DNA of 64,000 bases, from assembly GCA_963735955.1 (NCBI GenBank), contig CAVTND010000012.1:1-64000 (forward strand). Direction: 5' to 3'. Shown here one piece after another: positions 1 to 8,233 of this stretch. Positions within the stretch are counted from its first letter, which is position 1. The number at the start of each line of letters is the position of its first letter. This stretch comes from CAVTND01 sp963735955 (GTDB lineage Bacteria; Pseudomonadota; Gammaproteobacteria; Burkholderiales; Burkholderiaceae_F). The notes beneath the pieces were generated by a model. The model was not told the DNA's origin, ran no database searches, and saw only the letters and a list, made by a program, of their open reading frames with translations. A program made the position numbers and the translations under genes.

Positions 1-425
1 CGGCAGCGCTCATTGGCCTGTTCTGGGTGTTCCTGAAGCAGAGCAAGTTCGGGGTGTGGATCCGTGCCACCACGCAAGACCGCGTCATGGCGCAGGCCAT
101 GGGCATCCCGGTGCCGTGGGTCTACACCGGCGTGTTCGCGATCGGTGCCGCGCTCGCGGCGGCAAGCGGCGTGCTGTTTGCGCCGATGGCCGGCGTCACC
201 CACACAATGGGCCTCGACTGGGTGCTCAAGGCCTTCATCGTCGTCGTGGTTGGCGGCATGGGCAGCCTCGGGGGCTCGATCGCGGCTGCGATCTTCATCA
301 GCCTGCTTGAGGCCTATGCCGCGATCTGGGTCAGCCCCGCGCAGGCGGTCATCGTGTCGTTCATCGTTCTCATCCTCACGCTGTTGTTCAGGCCCACGGG
401 CCTGTTTGTGCCGACACCGAAATGA
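1..425 (+). CDS. livH: Branched-chain amino acid ABC transporter permease LivH, 5' partial
   Basis: The frame is open from the first bases, so the gene begins before the window; about 140 C-terminal residues are present. It carries the conserved LivH cytoplasmic segment (RATTQDRVMAQAMGIPV) followed by hydrophobic spans and the GGMGSLGGSIAAA loop typical of the family. Inner-membrane permease, working as a pair with LivM and the LivG/LivF ATPases to import branched-chain amino acids or related acids. Its stop overlaps the livM start (ATGA), so the two are translationally coupled. The substrate cannot be told from the permease. Confidence 0.9.
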   Translation, partial: AALIGLFWVFLKQSKFGVWIRATTQDRVMAQAMGIPVPWVYTGVFAIGAALAAASGVLFAPMAGVTHTMGLDWVLKAFIVVVVGGMGSLGGSIAAAIFISLLEAYAAIWVSPAQAVIVSFIVLILTLLFRPTGLFVPTPK

Positions 426-1423
426 CAACCGCACCGCTCGATAAACCGATGGCGCCCGCGAAGCGCAGGCTGAGCCACAACGCTATTTTCTGGATCGGCT
501 TTTGCGTCGTGATGGCGTTGTTGATCGTCGCCCCGATGGTGCTGCCGGTGTTCTGGCGCCGCTTCCTGACCGAGGTGCTGATCTGGGGCCTGCTGGCGAT
601 GTCGTCCGATCTTCTGATCGGCTACACCGGCATGGTCTCGTTCGGCCATTCCGCGTTTTTCGGCCTCGGCATGTACGGGGCCGCGGCGGCCTTGCTTCTC
701 GTAAGTCCGCCTAATCTTTGGCTGGCTATCGGGTTGGGCCTCGCGGGCGCCGCCGGAGCAGCCCTGTTCGTCGCCTATTTCTCGACCCGGCTGCGCGACA
801 TCTATTTCGCGATCACGACCCTGATCTTTAGTCAGATTTTCTATGTCATCATCTTTACCTGGACGGCGGTCACCGGCGGCGAGAACGGCCTGATCTTCAC
901 CAGACCGCATCTCACGATCCCATTTCTCTATGACGGGCGCTTCACCAACGAGACCATGCACTGGTTCGTGCTGGCGGTGGTGACCGCGTCCTATCTTATC
1001 CTGCGCCGGGTAACGCGCTCGCCTTTCGGGATGGTGCTGCAGTCGATCCGCGAGAACGAGGCGCGCACGCGCGCCATCGGCTATCCGGTTGAGCGCTACA
1101 AGATCGTCGCGGTGATGCTGTCCGGCCTGTTCGCCGGCCTTGCCGGCGTGCTCTACGCGATCCAGAACGAGTTCGCGGCGCCCGACTTCGTCTACTTTAT
1201 TACATCCGGCGATACGGTGATCTTCAACGTCATGGGCGGCATCGGCACGCTGGTCGGCCCGATCGTCGGCGCCGGTTTCTTCCAGCTGATCCGCGAGTTG
1301 CTGTCGCGATTGTTTGGCGATCAGTTCCCGTATCTCATTCCGCTCGGCGTCATCTTTATCGTGATGATCATCTTCCTGCCGCAGGGTCTGCTTGGCTTCG
1401 CCCGGCGCTGGCTCAATCGCTAG
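422..1423 (+). CDS. livM: Branched-chain amino acid ABC transporter permease LivM
   Basis: 333 residues, normal family length. Shows the LivM signature GYTGMVSFGHSAFFGLGMYGA near residues 62-82, a second conserved block (IRENEARTRAIGYPVERYK) near 210, and NVMGGIGTLVGPIVGAGFF near 270, among about nine hydrophobic spans. Forms the translocation pore with LivH. The start overlaps the livH stop. No LivF, LivG or binding-protein gene follows; they probably lie upstream of the window. Confidence 0.92.
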   Translation: MTTAPLDKPMAPAKRRLSHNAIFWIGFCVVMALLIVAPMVLPVFWRRFLTEVLIWGLLAMSSDLLIGYTGMVSFGHSAFFGLGMYGAAAALLLVSPPNLWLAIGLGLAGAAGAALFVAYFSTRLRDIYFAITTLIFSQIFYVIIFTWTAVTGGENGLIFTRPHLTIPFLYDGRFTNETMHWFVLAVVTASYLILRRVTRSPFGMVLQSIRENEARTRAIGYPVERYKIVAVMLSGLFAGLAGVLYAIQNEFAAPDFVYFITSGDTVIFNVMGGIGTLVGPIVGAGFFQLIRELLSRLFGDQFPYLIPLGVIFIVMIIFLPQGLLGFARRWLNR

Positions 1424-1499
1424 CGCTGATAGCTGCGCCTGTGTAGCAATAGATCCGCTACCTGCTGGCGCGCGTCCGCGCATATGCAAAGGTACCATT

Positions 1500-2939
1500 A
1501 TGTCGCAGCCGTTTGCCGAGCCCTGCGGCCGTGGTTTCATTGAGGCGGAGCCTTGCCCGCGTGCGCTCGGGCGTGAAATCGCCGCGACACACAAGCGGAT
1601 GCTGCTGGCGGCCTGCGTGCTGGCCTCGGCCATGGCCTTCATCGACGGGTCCGCACTCACCGTGGCGTTGCCCATGCTGCGCGCGTTTTTCGATGCCGAT
1701 CTGGCGACGGTGCAATGGGTGCTTAACGGCTACGTGCTCGCGCTGGCCGCGTTGACCATGATCGGCGGCGCGCTTGCCGACGTCTACGGCAAGGCGCGCA
1801 TGCTGAAGATCGGCTGCCTTGGATTTGGTGCAGCATCGGCAGCGTGTATTGTGTCGCCGTCGATTGAGTGGCTTATAGCCGCGCGGGTGGTGCAAGGCAT
1901 CTCGGCGGCGCTCGTGACTCCTGCAAGTCTCGCTCTGATCGGGGCGACCTATCCCAAAGAGGAGCGCAACAGCGCGATCGGCATTTGGGCGGCAGCCTCC
2001 GCGCTTACCACGGCAGGTGGACCGGTGCTGGGCGGCTGGCTCACCGAGACCTTCGGCTGGCAATACGTGTTCGCGATCAATCCGCCGCTGGCGCTGATCG
2101 TGGTCGCCTTGCTGGCAATTTATGCGCCGGCCGAGCAGCGTGAGCACCGTCGCTTCGATTTTGTCGGCGCCGCGATTCTTACCGTGGCGCTGGCTTCACT
2201 GGCCTGGGCGCTCAGCCAGATCGGACCGCAGCGGCCGGGCATGGCAAACTCTGTCCTGGCTGCGGGGGCAGGGGTGTCAGGCCTTGGCATGCTTGCCGGA
2301 TACGCCGTGTGGGAGCGTTTCAGCAGCCACCCTATGACGCCGCCCTGGTTGCTCGGCAACCGGCCCTTTGTCGTGCTCAACGTCGCGACCCTGCTGGTCT
2401 ACACCGGCCTGGCGGTCATGTTCTTCCTGCTGTCCTTCGATCTCATCGACCGCCGCCATCTGACGCCCACCGGCGCCGGCCTGGTTTTTCTGCCATTCAC
2501 GCTCGGTGTCGGACTGTTATCGCAACCGCTTGGAGCACTGGCCGACAGGATCGGTGTCCGCTCCATGCTGAGCGTGGGACCGCTCGGCGCCGCACTCGCC
2601 TTTATGCTGCTGGCGCTGGGCAAAGACGCATCGCTCCTGCTCGGGGTGCTTCTTCCGATGACGCTGCTCGGCATATCTTTTGCGGTATTGGTGACACCAT
2701 TGACGACCTCGGTGTTGGCGAGCGTCACAAACAGCGAGGAAGGACTCGCCTCCGGCGTAAACAACGCCGTTAGCCGCATCGCCCAACTCGCCGGCATTGC
2801 GTTCGCTGCCGGGCTGGCATCTTTCGCTGCTGGCTATATTGCGAGTCTGATCGTCGCCGCAGTCCTGGCCGCGGCCGCGGGTGTTCTTATCGCAGTTATG
2901 CTGCCCCGGCCCACCAGGAAGCACCTGCAAGTGTCTTGA
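1500..2939 (+). CDS. MFS drug-resistance transporter, DHA2 (EmrB/QacA) type, 14 membrane spans
   Basis: 479 residues from the ATG at 1500, chosen because AAAGG lies nine bases upstream; an in-frame ATG at 1392 would overlap livM and has no such site. The first span is followed by ALPMLRAFFDADLATVQWV and the motif-A-like GALADVYGKARMLKIG; the motif-C region reads GGPVLGGWLTETFGWQYVF. Hydrophobicity fits 14 spans, as in proton-driven drug efflux pumps of the EmrB/QacA branch. Substrate unknown. It follows livM by 76 bases but is functionally unrelated, so operon membership is uncertain. Confidence 0.85.
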   Translation: MSQPFAEPCGRGFIEAEPCPRALGREIAATHKRMLLAACVLASAMAFIDGSALTVALPMLRAFFDADLATVQWVLNGYVLALAALTMIGGALADVYGKARMLKIGCLGFGAASAACIVSPSIEWLIAARVVQGISAALVTPASLALIGATYPKEERNSAIGIWAAASALTTAGGPVLGGWLTETFGWQYVFAINPPLALIVVALLAIYAPAEQREHRRFDFVGAAILTVALASLAWALSQIGPQRPGMANSVLAAGAGVSGLGMLAGYAVWERFSSHPMTPPWLLGNRPFVVLNVATLLVYTGLAVMFFLLSFDLIDRRHLTPTGAGLVFLPFTLGVGLLSQPLGALADRIGVRSMLSVGPLGAALAFMLLALGKDASLLLGVLLPMTLLGISFAVLVTPLTTSVLASVTNSEEGLASGVNNAVSRIAQLAGIAFAAGLASFAAGYIASLIVAAVLAAAAGVLIAVMLPRPTRKHLQVS

Positions 2940-2966
2940 GCCGATGCTGAAATTTGGCGGCGTGTT

Positions 2967-3203
2967 CTATTTTTTTCGCTGCGCTTTCCACATTCCGTAA
3001 GGCGCAAAAATATAGCCAAGCACAGCCCACCCGATCATCCACGGTATGCCGATCGAATTGGGCAATTCCACCAATGTCTTCGCGGCAAGGGGCGCAAACA
3101 TTCCAGCGAGCCATAAAAGTGCGAGGATGAGGGCTTTGGTCCAACCAAGATGGGTGGAGACGTAGGCCCAATAGGCTCGCAAATACTCGCCGACATCGCG
3201 CAT
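2967..3203 (-). CDS. Small two-span membrane protein, function unknown
   Basis: 78 residues. Two hydrophobic segments (around residues 22-42 and 52-70) separated by a short loop, ending in a basic tail WKAQRKK. A purine-rich site (GAGGAAAGG) lies about 15 bases before the ATG, slightly far. It converges on the MFS gene with a 27-base gap. I do not recognise the family; length, composition and codon use look like a real gene. Confidence 0.5.
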   Translation of the reverse strand: MRDVGEYLRAYWAYVSTHLGWTKALILALLWLAGMFAPLAAKTLVELPNSIGIPWMIGWAVLGYIFAPYGMWKAQRKK

Positions 3204-3395
3204 TACGGCGATCTTAGCCTTTCCTCGACACTCCGGTCATCCACTGTCGGGTCAATAAATCCGCGCTCTCGGAGCCCGCGAAAACGGCATCGCCGAATGC
3301 CGACCTTTACTTGGCGTTTATTGGACCAAGATCCAACTCGATACGACTTTGACAATCCGGAAAATCACGCGTCGGAACGCGGGAATGCAAAAGCC

Positions 3396-3469
3396 ATGTC
3401 CGCTTTACCTCCGAAAGCGGACATTCGCAGGCATGATCGACATGTCCGCTAAGTGCCAATAGCGGACAT
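3396..3469. repeat. Palindromic cassette, units B-C
   Basis: Two tandem 28-29-base inverted repeats, stem ATGTCCGCT...AGCGGACAT; first loop TTACCTCCGA (class B), second AAGTGCCAAT (class C). First locus of the cassette family in the window, in the 309-base gap between two minus-strand genes; nothing else recognised in the gap. Confidence 0.9.
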
Positions 3470-3512
3470 CAGGTCTCCAGCATCGCCCCGGTTAGTCTTA
3501 CTCCGTCGCCTT

Positions 3513-3794
3513 TTACTTCTTCGGCTTCTCGGAGCTGATACTGCCGGCGTTGGGATTGTAGGGCCCGGTCGACTGCGGCGGCGCCTCTTTCTTTTTCTTC
3601 TTCTTCGACTTCTTGAAGCCGACACTGCCGGCGCTGGGATCGTAGGGCCGCTGGGCCAACTGCTGCTGCTGCGTCGTGTTCGATTTCACCAGCGGCGCGT
3701 CCGCGACTGTCGCCGAGCCAACCGCATGTGCCGGCAGCGACAAAGCAACGAGACCGGCCGCTCCAAGGAGCGCGTTGCAGATGAACATTTTCAT
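3513..3794 (-). CDS. Small secreted protein with internal lysine-rich repeat
   Basis: 93 residues. A signal peptide (MKMFICNALLGAAGLVALS, cleavage likely after PAHA) is followed by two related segments, RPYDPSAGSVGFKKSK with a run of lysines and GPYNPNAGSISSEKPKK, an internal duplication. Ribosome site TGAGG lies eight bases before the ATG. Exported to the periplasm; function unknown. The basic repeat suggests binding to a polyanion, which is inference only. Confidence 0.7.
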   Translation of the reverse strand: MKMFICNALLGAAGLVALSLPAHAVGSATVADAPLVKSNTTQQQQLAQRPYDPSAGSVGFKKSKKKKKKEAPPQSTGPYNPNAGSISSEKPKK

Positions 3795-3965
3795 GATTGG
3801 ACCTCAGAGGTTGGTGGTGGTGACCGCTTCTGAACGTCGACTGTGGCCGCTATTAATGTGGCATTTTGCGCCATACACGCTGACGCAACAAGACATACAC
3901 GCTGACGCAAAAAGACAGGTGTCCGACTATGGGCCAAAAAGAAGATATGTGCATCGCACAAGCCA

Positions 3966-3991
3966 ATGTCCGCTAAGGGCCAGAAGCGGAC
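3966..3991. repeat. Single degenerate palindromic unit (class C-like)
   Basis: ATGTCCGCTAAGGGCCAGAA followed by GCGGACAC: stem conserved, loop variant. Lies in the otherwise featureless gap 3795-4099. Confidence 0.7.
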
Positions 3992-4099
3992 ACGCAGACC
4001 GTGGCTTCTTCGTGCGGACGGACCCTATACCAAATTGCAGGGTGTGCTATTTCGTCCGGGCAGTGGTCATATCGTTGCTGATCATATAACAAATATTGA

Positions 4100-4261
4100 A
4101 TGGATGAGTTTGTAGCCCGCGCGAACATCGACCACTATCGAAAGCTTCTTGCGGACGAGTCCGACCCCGCCGGTCGGCAACAACTGCTTGATCTATTGTC
4201 AGAGGAAGAGAAAAATCTGGAAGCGGCCTCGAAGAGAAAAGCAGAAGGCGCGGCTACGTAA
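4100..4261 (+). CDS. Small helical protein (53 residues), family also found at 26.9 kb
   Basis: Starts MDEFVARANIDHYRKLLADE and ends in KRKAEGAAT. The charged, leucine-heptad character predicts two short helices. The segment ANIDHYRKLL...LLSEEE closely matches ANIERYRKIL...RLAEEQ in the 57-residue gene at 26771-26944, so the two are paralogues; the match in length and register is the best evidence that both are real. No clear ribosome site is visible. Function unknown. Confidence 0.6.
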   Translation: MDEFVARANIDHYRKLLADESDPAGRQQLLDLLSEEEKNLEAASKRKAEGAAT

Positions 4262-4309
4262 ATATCCGTATTGGCTGGATTGGCTGGCTGATTTCTTTAT
4301 CGCCGGACA

Positions 4310-4471
4310 ATGACTTAAGACAGGCAAAACGCCCCCAGACCGTGCCCGCTTTGCCGAGTGGCAATGCAGCAGATCAAGCACGACGATCGGATTATTCATC
4401 GTTGCGAGCAATGCAACGTGACGATCGAGCTTGCCAACTCAGGGGATGAAAAGAAGCCTGGGCAGATGTGA
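4310..4471 (+). pseudogene. Small zinc-ribbon protein interrupted by an early stop
   Basis: Reading from the ATG at 4310 gives M-T-stop, then an open frame in the same phase: DRQNAPRPCPLCRVAMQQIK, followed by HRCEQCNVTIEL. Two CxxC pairs (CPLC, CEQC) make a typical small zinc ribbon. The only ATG after the stop lies behind the first CxxC pair. A single base change creating TAA at codon 3 (4316-4318) is the simplest explanation. A GTG-started 26-codon frame overlaps its end at 4468; I could not support it as a gene. Confidence 0.5.
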
Positions 4472-4600
4472 GTCCTGACGTCTATTCAGCCTACGAACAA
4501 ACCGCGAAGCGGCACCTAGGACGGAAGCGACGGTCTCGCGAACGTTAGGGCGACGCCGACAGCTGTGGGAGCGGCGGTACTTCTAGAAGGCTATCAGCGC

Positions 4601-4795
4601 TTAGGAGAATTCGGCTTTTGTACATCTCGCTTGGCATTTGTTTATGCACAATGGATCGGCGGCAAAACACAGTTTGGTGCACGCTCGAGAACACTGCTCC
4701 GCTGCAGTGACGACCTTCTTTTCCGGCGTTGCCTTTTGTGCGTGCGCGACGGATGAAATGCAAAGGAATGCGATAACTGCAAGCGATCTAGTCAT
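4601..4795 (-). CDS. Small secreted cysteine-rich protein
   Basis: 64 residues. Signal peptide MTRSLAVIAFLCISSVAHAQ, then a mature part with six cysteines regularly spaced (C-x3-C-x3-C-x5-C-x3-C-x3-C), probably three disulfides in the periplasm. AGGGGA lies seven bases before the ATG. Function unknown; the even spacing suggests a compact helical hairpin fold rather than metal or haem binding, which is inference. Confidence 0.65.
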   Translation of the reverse strand: MTRSLAVIAFLCISSVAHAQKATPEKKVVTAAEQCSRACTKLCFAADPLCINKCQARCTKAEFS

Positions 4796-5010
4796 GGTCG
4801 TCCCCTGACCGAATGATATGTCCGCGTCATTGCTTTCTCAACGGGATGGTCCTGAGTGGGAAATCAAAGAACTGACCTCAGACGGAGGGGATACCGCTGG
4901 GGTCAATCTATGCCGGACGCTGGGGTTGGGGGACGGAGGGGCGTCCAGCTTTTCACCTCAACTGTGTCGGCTCGGCCGCGCTTCAAGCGTGGACGCAACT
5001 CTGCGTCACC

Positions 5011-5082
5011 ATGTCCGCTTTACCATCGAAAGCGGACATCCGCGGGTGTCAACGCAATGTCCGCTGAGTGCCAATAGCGGAC
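5011..5082. repeat. Palindromic cassette, units B-C
   Basis: Two units with stems ATGTCCGCT/AGCGGAC; loops of class B (TTACCATCGA) and C (GAGTGCCAAT). The only thing recognised in the gap 4796-5136. Confidence 0.85.
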
Positions 5083-5136
5083 TGATGCACTGCAACATGG
5101 GCTCGCCGATGGTGGACCGATCGAAAGGTCGAAACA

Positions 5137-5343
5137 TCACTTCTTGCGCTTGATGGCAGTACCGACCGTGGCTGCTCGCGCGACCGGCCGCGGCCGCAGC
5201 ACTACGCCGGCCCTTGCGACGCAACCGACCGGATATCCAACGTATGTACAGTAAATTATAGCATGCGCTGGTTTGCTGGTCGTCGCCACCATCCCAATCC
5301 CACCGATCAGCACGGCGAATAATCCTAGAGCGATCTTCGTCAC
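5137..5343 (-). CDS. Small exported protein, function unknown
   Basis: About 68 residues. Two GTG codons in a row follow a perfect GAGGAGG; the second (5343) has the better spacing, so it is preferred. The N-terminus is a hydrophobic signal (KIALGLFAVLIGGIGMVATT, cleavage near PAHA). The mature part has two cysteines (YCTYVGYPVGCVARAG) and a basic proline/arginine tail. Probably periplasmic. I do not know the function. Confidence 0.65.
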   Translation of the reverse strand: MTKIALGLFAVLIGGIGMVATTSKPAHAIIYCTYVGYPVGCVARAGVVLRPRPVARAATVGTAIKRKK

Positions 5344-5393
5344 CACGCCTCCTCTGCGTCAGCCGAGCAGACCCCAACGCGCCTGGACCGTAT

Positions 5394-5645
5394 CTATTGC
5401 GAGTAACGATATAACCGAACGGCGGGGGTGGCCTGCTTGGACGTCTTGGGCTGCTGCACGTAACCGTCATTGCGACCAACAGTGCGGTTCGAGCCGTGGG
5501 TCGTGGTCCAGGGCCGCATATTGGTATTTGTCGGACCGGTCGCGTTTTTAAACTTCGCTTGCGCTTGCGCGGAGCTGCTTGCGGAGGCGGCGACGAGTGC
5601 GATTGCGGCGAGAGTGGTAAGCGAGTAGCGGAGCTTGCATGGCAT
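5394..5645 (-). CDS. Small exported protein, function unknown
   Basis: 83 residues with a clear signal peptide (LTTLAAIALVAASASSSAQA) and a polar mature part rich in asparagine, threonine and glutamine. AAGGAG lies nine bases before the ATG. It precedes the 5137-5343 gene on the same strand with a 50-base gap, so the two may be co-transcribed. No known domain seen. Confidence 0.65.
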   Translation of the reverse strand: MPCKLRYSLTTLAAIALVAASASSSAQAQAKFKNATGPTNTNMRPWTTTHGSNRTVGRNDGYVQQPKTSKQATPAVRLYRYSQ

Positions 5646-5713
5646 TGCAATTCTCCTTCTCTCAACATTGATATCTTAGCACACCGCCGACTTGCTAGAA
5701 ACGACGGCCAAGG

Positions 5714-5831
5714 CACGTCCGCTTTGCCCCCAAGAGCAGACATTTGCTGGTAGCTCTTCAATGTCCGCTAAGTGCCAATAGCGGACATTCCGCCCGCTAT
5801 TTGCGATGTCCGCTTCTCCCTCAATAGCGGA
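5714..5831. repeat. Palindromic cassette, units B-C plus a further degenerate unit
   Basis: Three stems in a row; the middle one is a perfect class C (AAGTGCCAAT loop), the outer two are altered B types. Occupies most of the gap 5646-5971, where nothing else is recognised. Confidence 0.8.
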
Positions 5832-5971
5832 TTTGGCGCGAGCCTCGGTGACCGTTCAATTTTCATGAAGAAAGTTCGCCGTTGTGTGAGCGACCTCACA
5901 TACGAGATCGCAGCGGCCAATAGATTATCGTCAATACGAATCGCCATGTGCCCGATTAAAGGGAGCGTCAA

Positions 5972-6067
5972 ATGTCACACGAATTCGATTCCGGCCGCCT
6001 TGAGCAAGTTATCATGCTCGGCGGGTTGGCGTTGTTTCTCATACTTGCCACCGTCATACCCGCCTGA
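5972..6067 (+). CDS. Tiny single-span membrane protein (31 residues)
   Basis: MSHEFDSGRLEQVIMLGGLA followed by a hydrophobic run to the stop, i.e. a short polar N-terminus and one membrane helix. GGGAG sits six bases before the ATG, which argues for translation. Below the length most gene finders report. Function unknown. Confidence 0.45.
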   Translation: MSHEFDSGRLEQVIMLGGLALFLILATVIPA

Positions 6068-6093
6068 CCAACCAGGGCGTTCGCAGTAATCAG

Positions 6094-6165
6094 CTATTCG
6101 ATCACCTCGTCGTGAGGCCAAGCGCTTTTTTGCGGTCGTGACGTTAAGGGACGCTGCATAATTAT
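6094..6165 (-). pseudogene. 3' remnant of an ABC substrate-binding protein gene (PF04392-like)
   Basis: On the minus strand the trace reads LNVTTAK, then (one frame over) KALGLT, then (another frame) DEVIE-stop. Intact relatives in this window end LKTAKAL/SAKALGL...ADDVIE or ADEVIE. The 3' end of such a gene therefore survives with a small internal deletion and a frameshift; the rest is gone. Confidence 0.5.
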
Positions 6166-6313
6166 TTAACAAAAGCAGCACGTTGCCGCCCACCAATACC
6201 AACTGGCCGTCTAAAGCGAAATCACGACTTCCTCAAGGAGAAAACAAGCAGGCCTCAAAGTCTTTACTGCGCGCAAGGCGCATCCATACGGCACGAAACG
6301 AATGGAGCACGCC

Positions 6314-6478
6314 ATGCAGATTTACAAATACCGCTTTCTCAAACGAATCATCGCGTTCGTGAAAAACAGGCATGAGGAACGCTCAATTATTGCGCGCTTC
6401 GACGGTCGCCGCTGGTGCGACTCCACCGAGCGTGCGTTGAGCAATGAATTGATGCGCAGGCACGGTTTTGAACTGTGA
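6314..6478 (+). CDS. Small basic protein (54 residues), function unknown
   Basis: Begins MQIYKYRFLKRIIAFVKNRH and contains ARFDGRRWCDSTERALSNEL. The start at 6314 is preferred over the in-frame ATG at 6302 because GGAG lies six bases upstream. Strongly basic, one cysteine, no signal peptide. Probably cytoplasmic; no known domain recognised. Confidence 0.55.
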   Translation: MQIYKYRFLKRIIAFVKNRHEERSIIARFDGRRWCDSTERALSNELMRRHGFEL

Positions 6479-6540
6479 ACGCAGAAGTCCAATTCGTGCG
6501 CCAAGACATCACGACAACAAAGGGAAAGACCGTAGCGGAA

Positions 6541-6688
6541 TTACCAAACGCAAAAATTGTAACCCCCGTCACAGGCGCAATGCGAGCAAAACCCTGTGTC
6601 ACGCATAAACTCTTAGGATCGGAGAAACGTAATCACTAGTTTGTGAAACGAATACCAAACGCACATCTTGTGATCGCCATCACAAGCG
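6541..6688 (+). promoter_or_regulatory. Duplicated control region with CRP/FNR-type operator
   Basis: Two direct copies of a ~37-base block start ACCAAACGCA at 6543 and 6654, 111 bases apart. The second contains the perfect inverted repeat TTGTGATCGCCATCACAA (6668-6685), which equals the CRP consensus TGTGA-N6-TCACA. The first has the weaker TGTAA-N6-TCACA (6558-6573). It ends about 60 bases before the 6749 gene, the likely target. Which CRP/FNR-family protein binds cannot be told. Confidence 0.5.
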
Positions 6689-6748
6689 GAACGCCGGCGA
6701 AGTCCTAAATCTCGGTCAGTCCTCAACTCTCACATCGGAAGCACGACT

Positions 6749-6895
6749 ATGAACAAGCACCTACCTTTTGTTTGGCGAGTGAACTATCTCCACGAAGCGC
6801 CCTGGCCGAAAACAGTGCCAGAGATCGCGCACGAAAAGGCCCGCCAAATTTTGCAGAAGAACCTTTCTCGCGTGGGCCGCTGGCAGCGGCCTTGA
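6749..6895 (+). CDS. Small protein (48 residues) downstream of a CRP-like operator
   Basis: Begins MNKHLPFVWRVNYLHEAPWP and ends in a basic segment RVGRWQRP. GGAAG lies about nine bases before the ATG. It follows the duplicated operator region at 6541-6688, so it may be a regulated small protein. No domain recognised; tryptophan- and histidine-rich composition is unusual for random sequence. Confidence 0.45.
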   Translation: MNKHLPFVWRVNYLHEAPWPKTVPEIAHEKARQILQKNLSRVGRWQRP

Positions 6896-6924
6896 CAATT
6901 TGCGCAACCAAAACTCCCAAAACA

Positions 6925-6998
6925 ATGTCCGCTCTACCCTCAAAAGCGGACATTTGCGGTGCAACTAGGGATGTCCGCTTTGTACCAATAGCGGACAT
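6925..6998. repeat. Palindromic cassette, units B-C
   Basis: B-like loop CTACCCTCAA and C loop TTGTACCAAT. Its end lies five bases from the stop codon of the minus-strand gene that ends at 7004. Confidence 0.85.
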
Positions 6999-7003
6999 CG
7001 CCA

Positions 7004-7975
7004 CTATTCGATTACATCGTCAGCGCGCGCGAGAAGCGAAGGTGGCAACCTCAGGCCGAGCGCTTTTGCTGTTTTGAGATTGACCACTAGTTCGAAACGG
7101 GTTGGCTGCTCAACGGGAAGGTCGGCGGGCCTTTCGCCCTTCAATATGCGATCCACGTACACAGCCGTCTGGCGAATTTGACCGGGCAAATTCGCCCCAT
7201 ACGACAACAACCCACCGGCTTCAACGTTTTCGCGGCGCTGAAAGATTGTCGGCAGCCGCGCGGCTCCCGCGAGGTCAGAAATCACCGCGGCGTGGCCGAC
7301 GATTGTCGGGTCGGCAACCAAGACTACACCATTGACGCCTTCCGCGTTGAATTGTCCGAAGGCACGCCGAAACTCCTCAGGATTGTTGGCCTCTTCTCTT
7401 GTAACCCGCATGCCTAACGCGCGAGCAGCATCCTCCATGCCAGTTGCCTGAAGCATTGCGCCCGGATTAGCCGGATTGCACACAAGCCCAATGCGTTTCG
7501 CGTTTGGAACGACCTCGTTCAATAATTCCACAAGCTTAGCACCAAGATCACTCGCAAGATTGCTGACTCCGGTGATGTTGCCGCCCGGCCGAGCCAGACT
7601 GTTGATAAAGCCCACCTCTATCGGATTAGAAACGCCCACCATGACTATGGGGATTGTTGACGTTGCCTTTTTCGCAGCCACAACAGCGGGCGTGGTCCAG
7701 GCGACGATCACATCGACATTGCTGCGGACGAGGTCAGCCGCAGCGCCTGCATCCTTGGCAAATGACTCTTTTGGCCAACGGACGTCGATCGACAAATTTT
7801 GTCCTTCTATATAGCCGCGCTCGCGCAAGCCCTCGCGAAGGGCATTCAACATATCTGGGGTCGGTGCAACGGCAGCAAGAAATCCAACGCGAACGCTTCT
7901 GGCCTGCGCCAGAACTTTGGCGCTTAGGGCAATTGCTGCGACGCCAATAGTTGCTAAAAAATCGCGACGTTTCAT
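7004..7975 (-). CDS. ABC transporter substrate-binding protein (PF04392 type), Tat signal
   Basis: 323 residues from the ATG at 7975, chosen because a run of G's (SD-like) precedes it and it opens with the signal MKRRDFLATIGVAAIALSAK, which has a twin-arginine RRDFL motif. The family pattern is clear: VRVGFLAA, GLRERGYIEGQNL, NVDVIVAWTTPAV, ARPGGNITGVS, and the C-terminus NLKTAKALGLRLPPSLLARA. Periplasmic ligand binder; partner permease and ATPase are not nearby. A palindromic cassette lies at each end of the gene. Confidence 0.85.
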   Translation of the reverse strand: MKRRDFLATIGVAAIALSAKVLAQARSVRVGFLAAVAPTPDMLNALREGLRERGYIEGQNLSIDVRWPKESFAKDAGAAADLVRSNVDVIVAWTTPAVVAAKKATSTIPIVMVGVSNPIEVGFINSLARPGGNITGVSNLASDLGAKLVELLNEVVPNAKRIGLVCNPANPGAMLQATGMEDAARALGMRVTREEANNPEEFRRAFGQFNAEGVNGVVLVADPTIVGHAAVISDLAGAARLPTIFQRRENVEAGGLLSYGANLPGQIRQTAVYVDRILKGERPADLPVEQPTRFELVVNLKTAKALGLRLPPSLLARADDVIE

Positions 7976-8049
7976 CGGCCCGGCCCCCCCATTGAACTGG
8001 ATGGTAGCGGTCAAAACCGGGATCTGGAAATAGGTGGGTTAGCGGGCGG

Positions 8050-8164
8050 ATGTCCGCTTTGGGTCAAAAGCGGACATATGCAGTGCAAAAAGGCATGTCC
8101 GCTTTACCCCAGCGGACATTAAGAGCCTCGGCCGGAATATCCGCTAAGTGCCAATAGCGGACAT
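8050..8164. repeat. Palindromic cassette, units A-B-C
   Basis: Full A (loop GGGTCA), shortened B and full C (AAGTGCCAAT). Fills the gap between the 7975 start and the 8234 stop of two minus-strand genes. Confidence 0.9.
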
Positions 8165-8233
8165 CGTGCAGCGTCCGTGACCGTTAGCCATCAGAAACGG
8201 CGCACACTTCAAATAGAGCGAACCGACTGAGGG

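Noticed and set aside
314..1675. Long minus-strand open frame (453 codons) opposite livM
   Set aside because: It is antisense to a clear livM gene, has no recognisable domain and a composition (Q, R, H, A) typical of shadow frames in GC-rich DNA.
4468..4548. 26-codon GTG-started frame after the zinc-ribbon relic
   Set aside because: Too short, no good ribosome site and no similarity that I can recognise.
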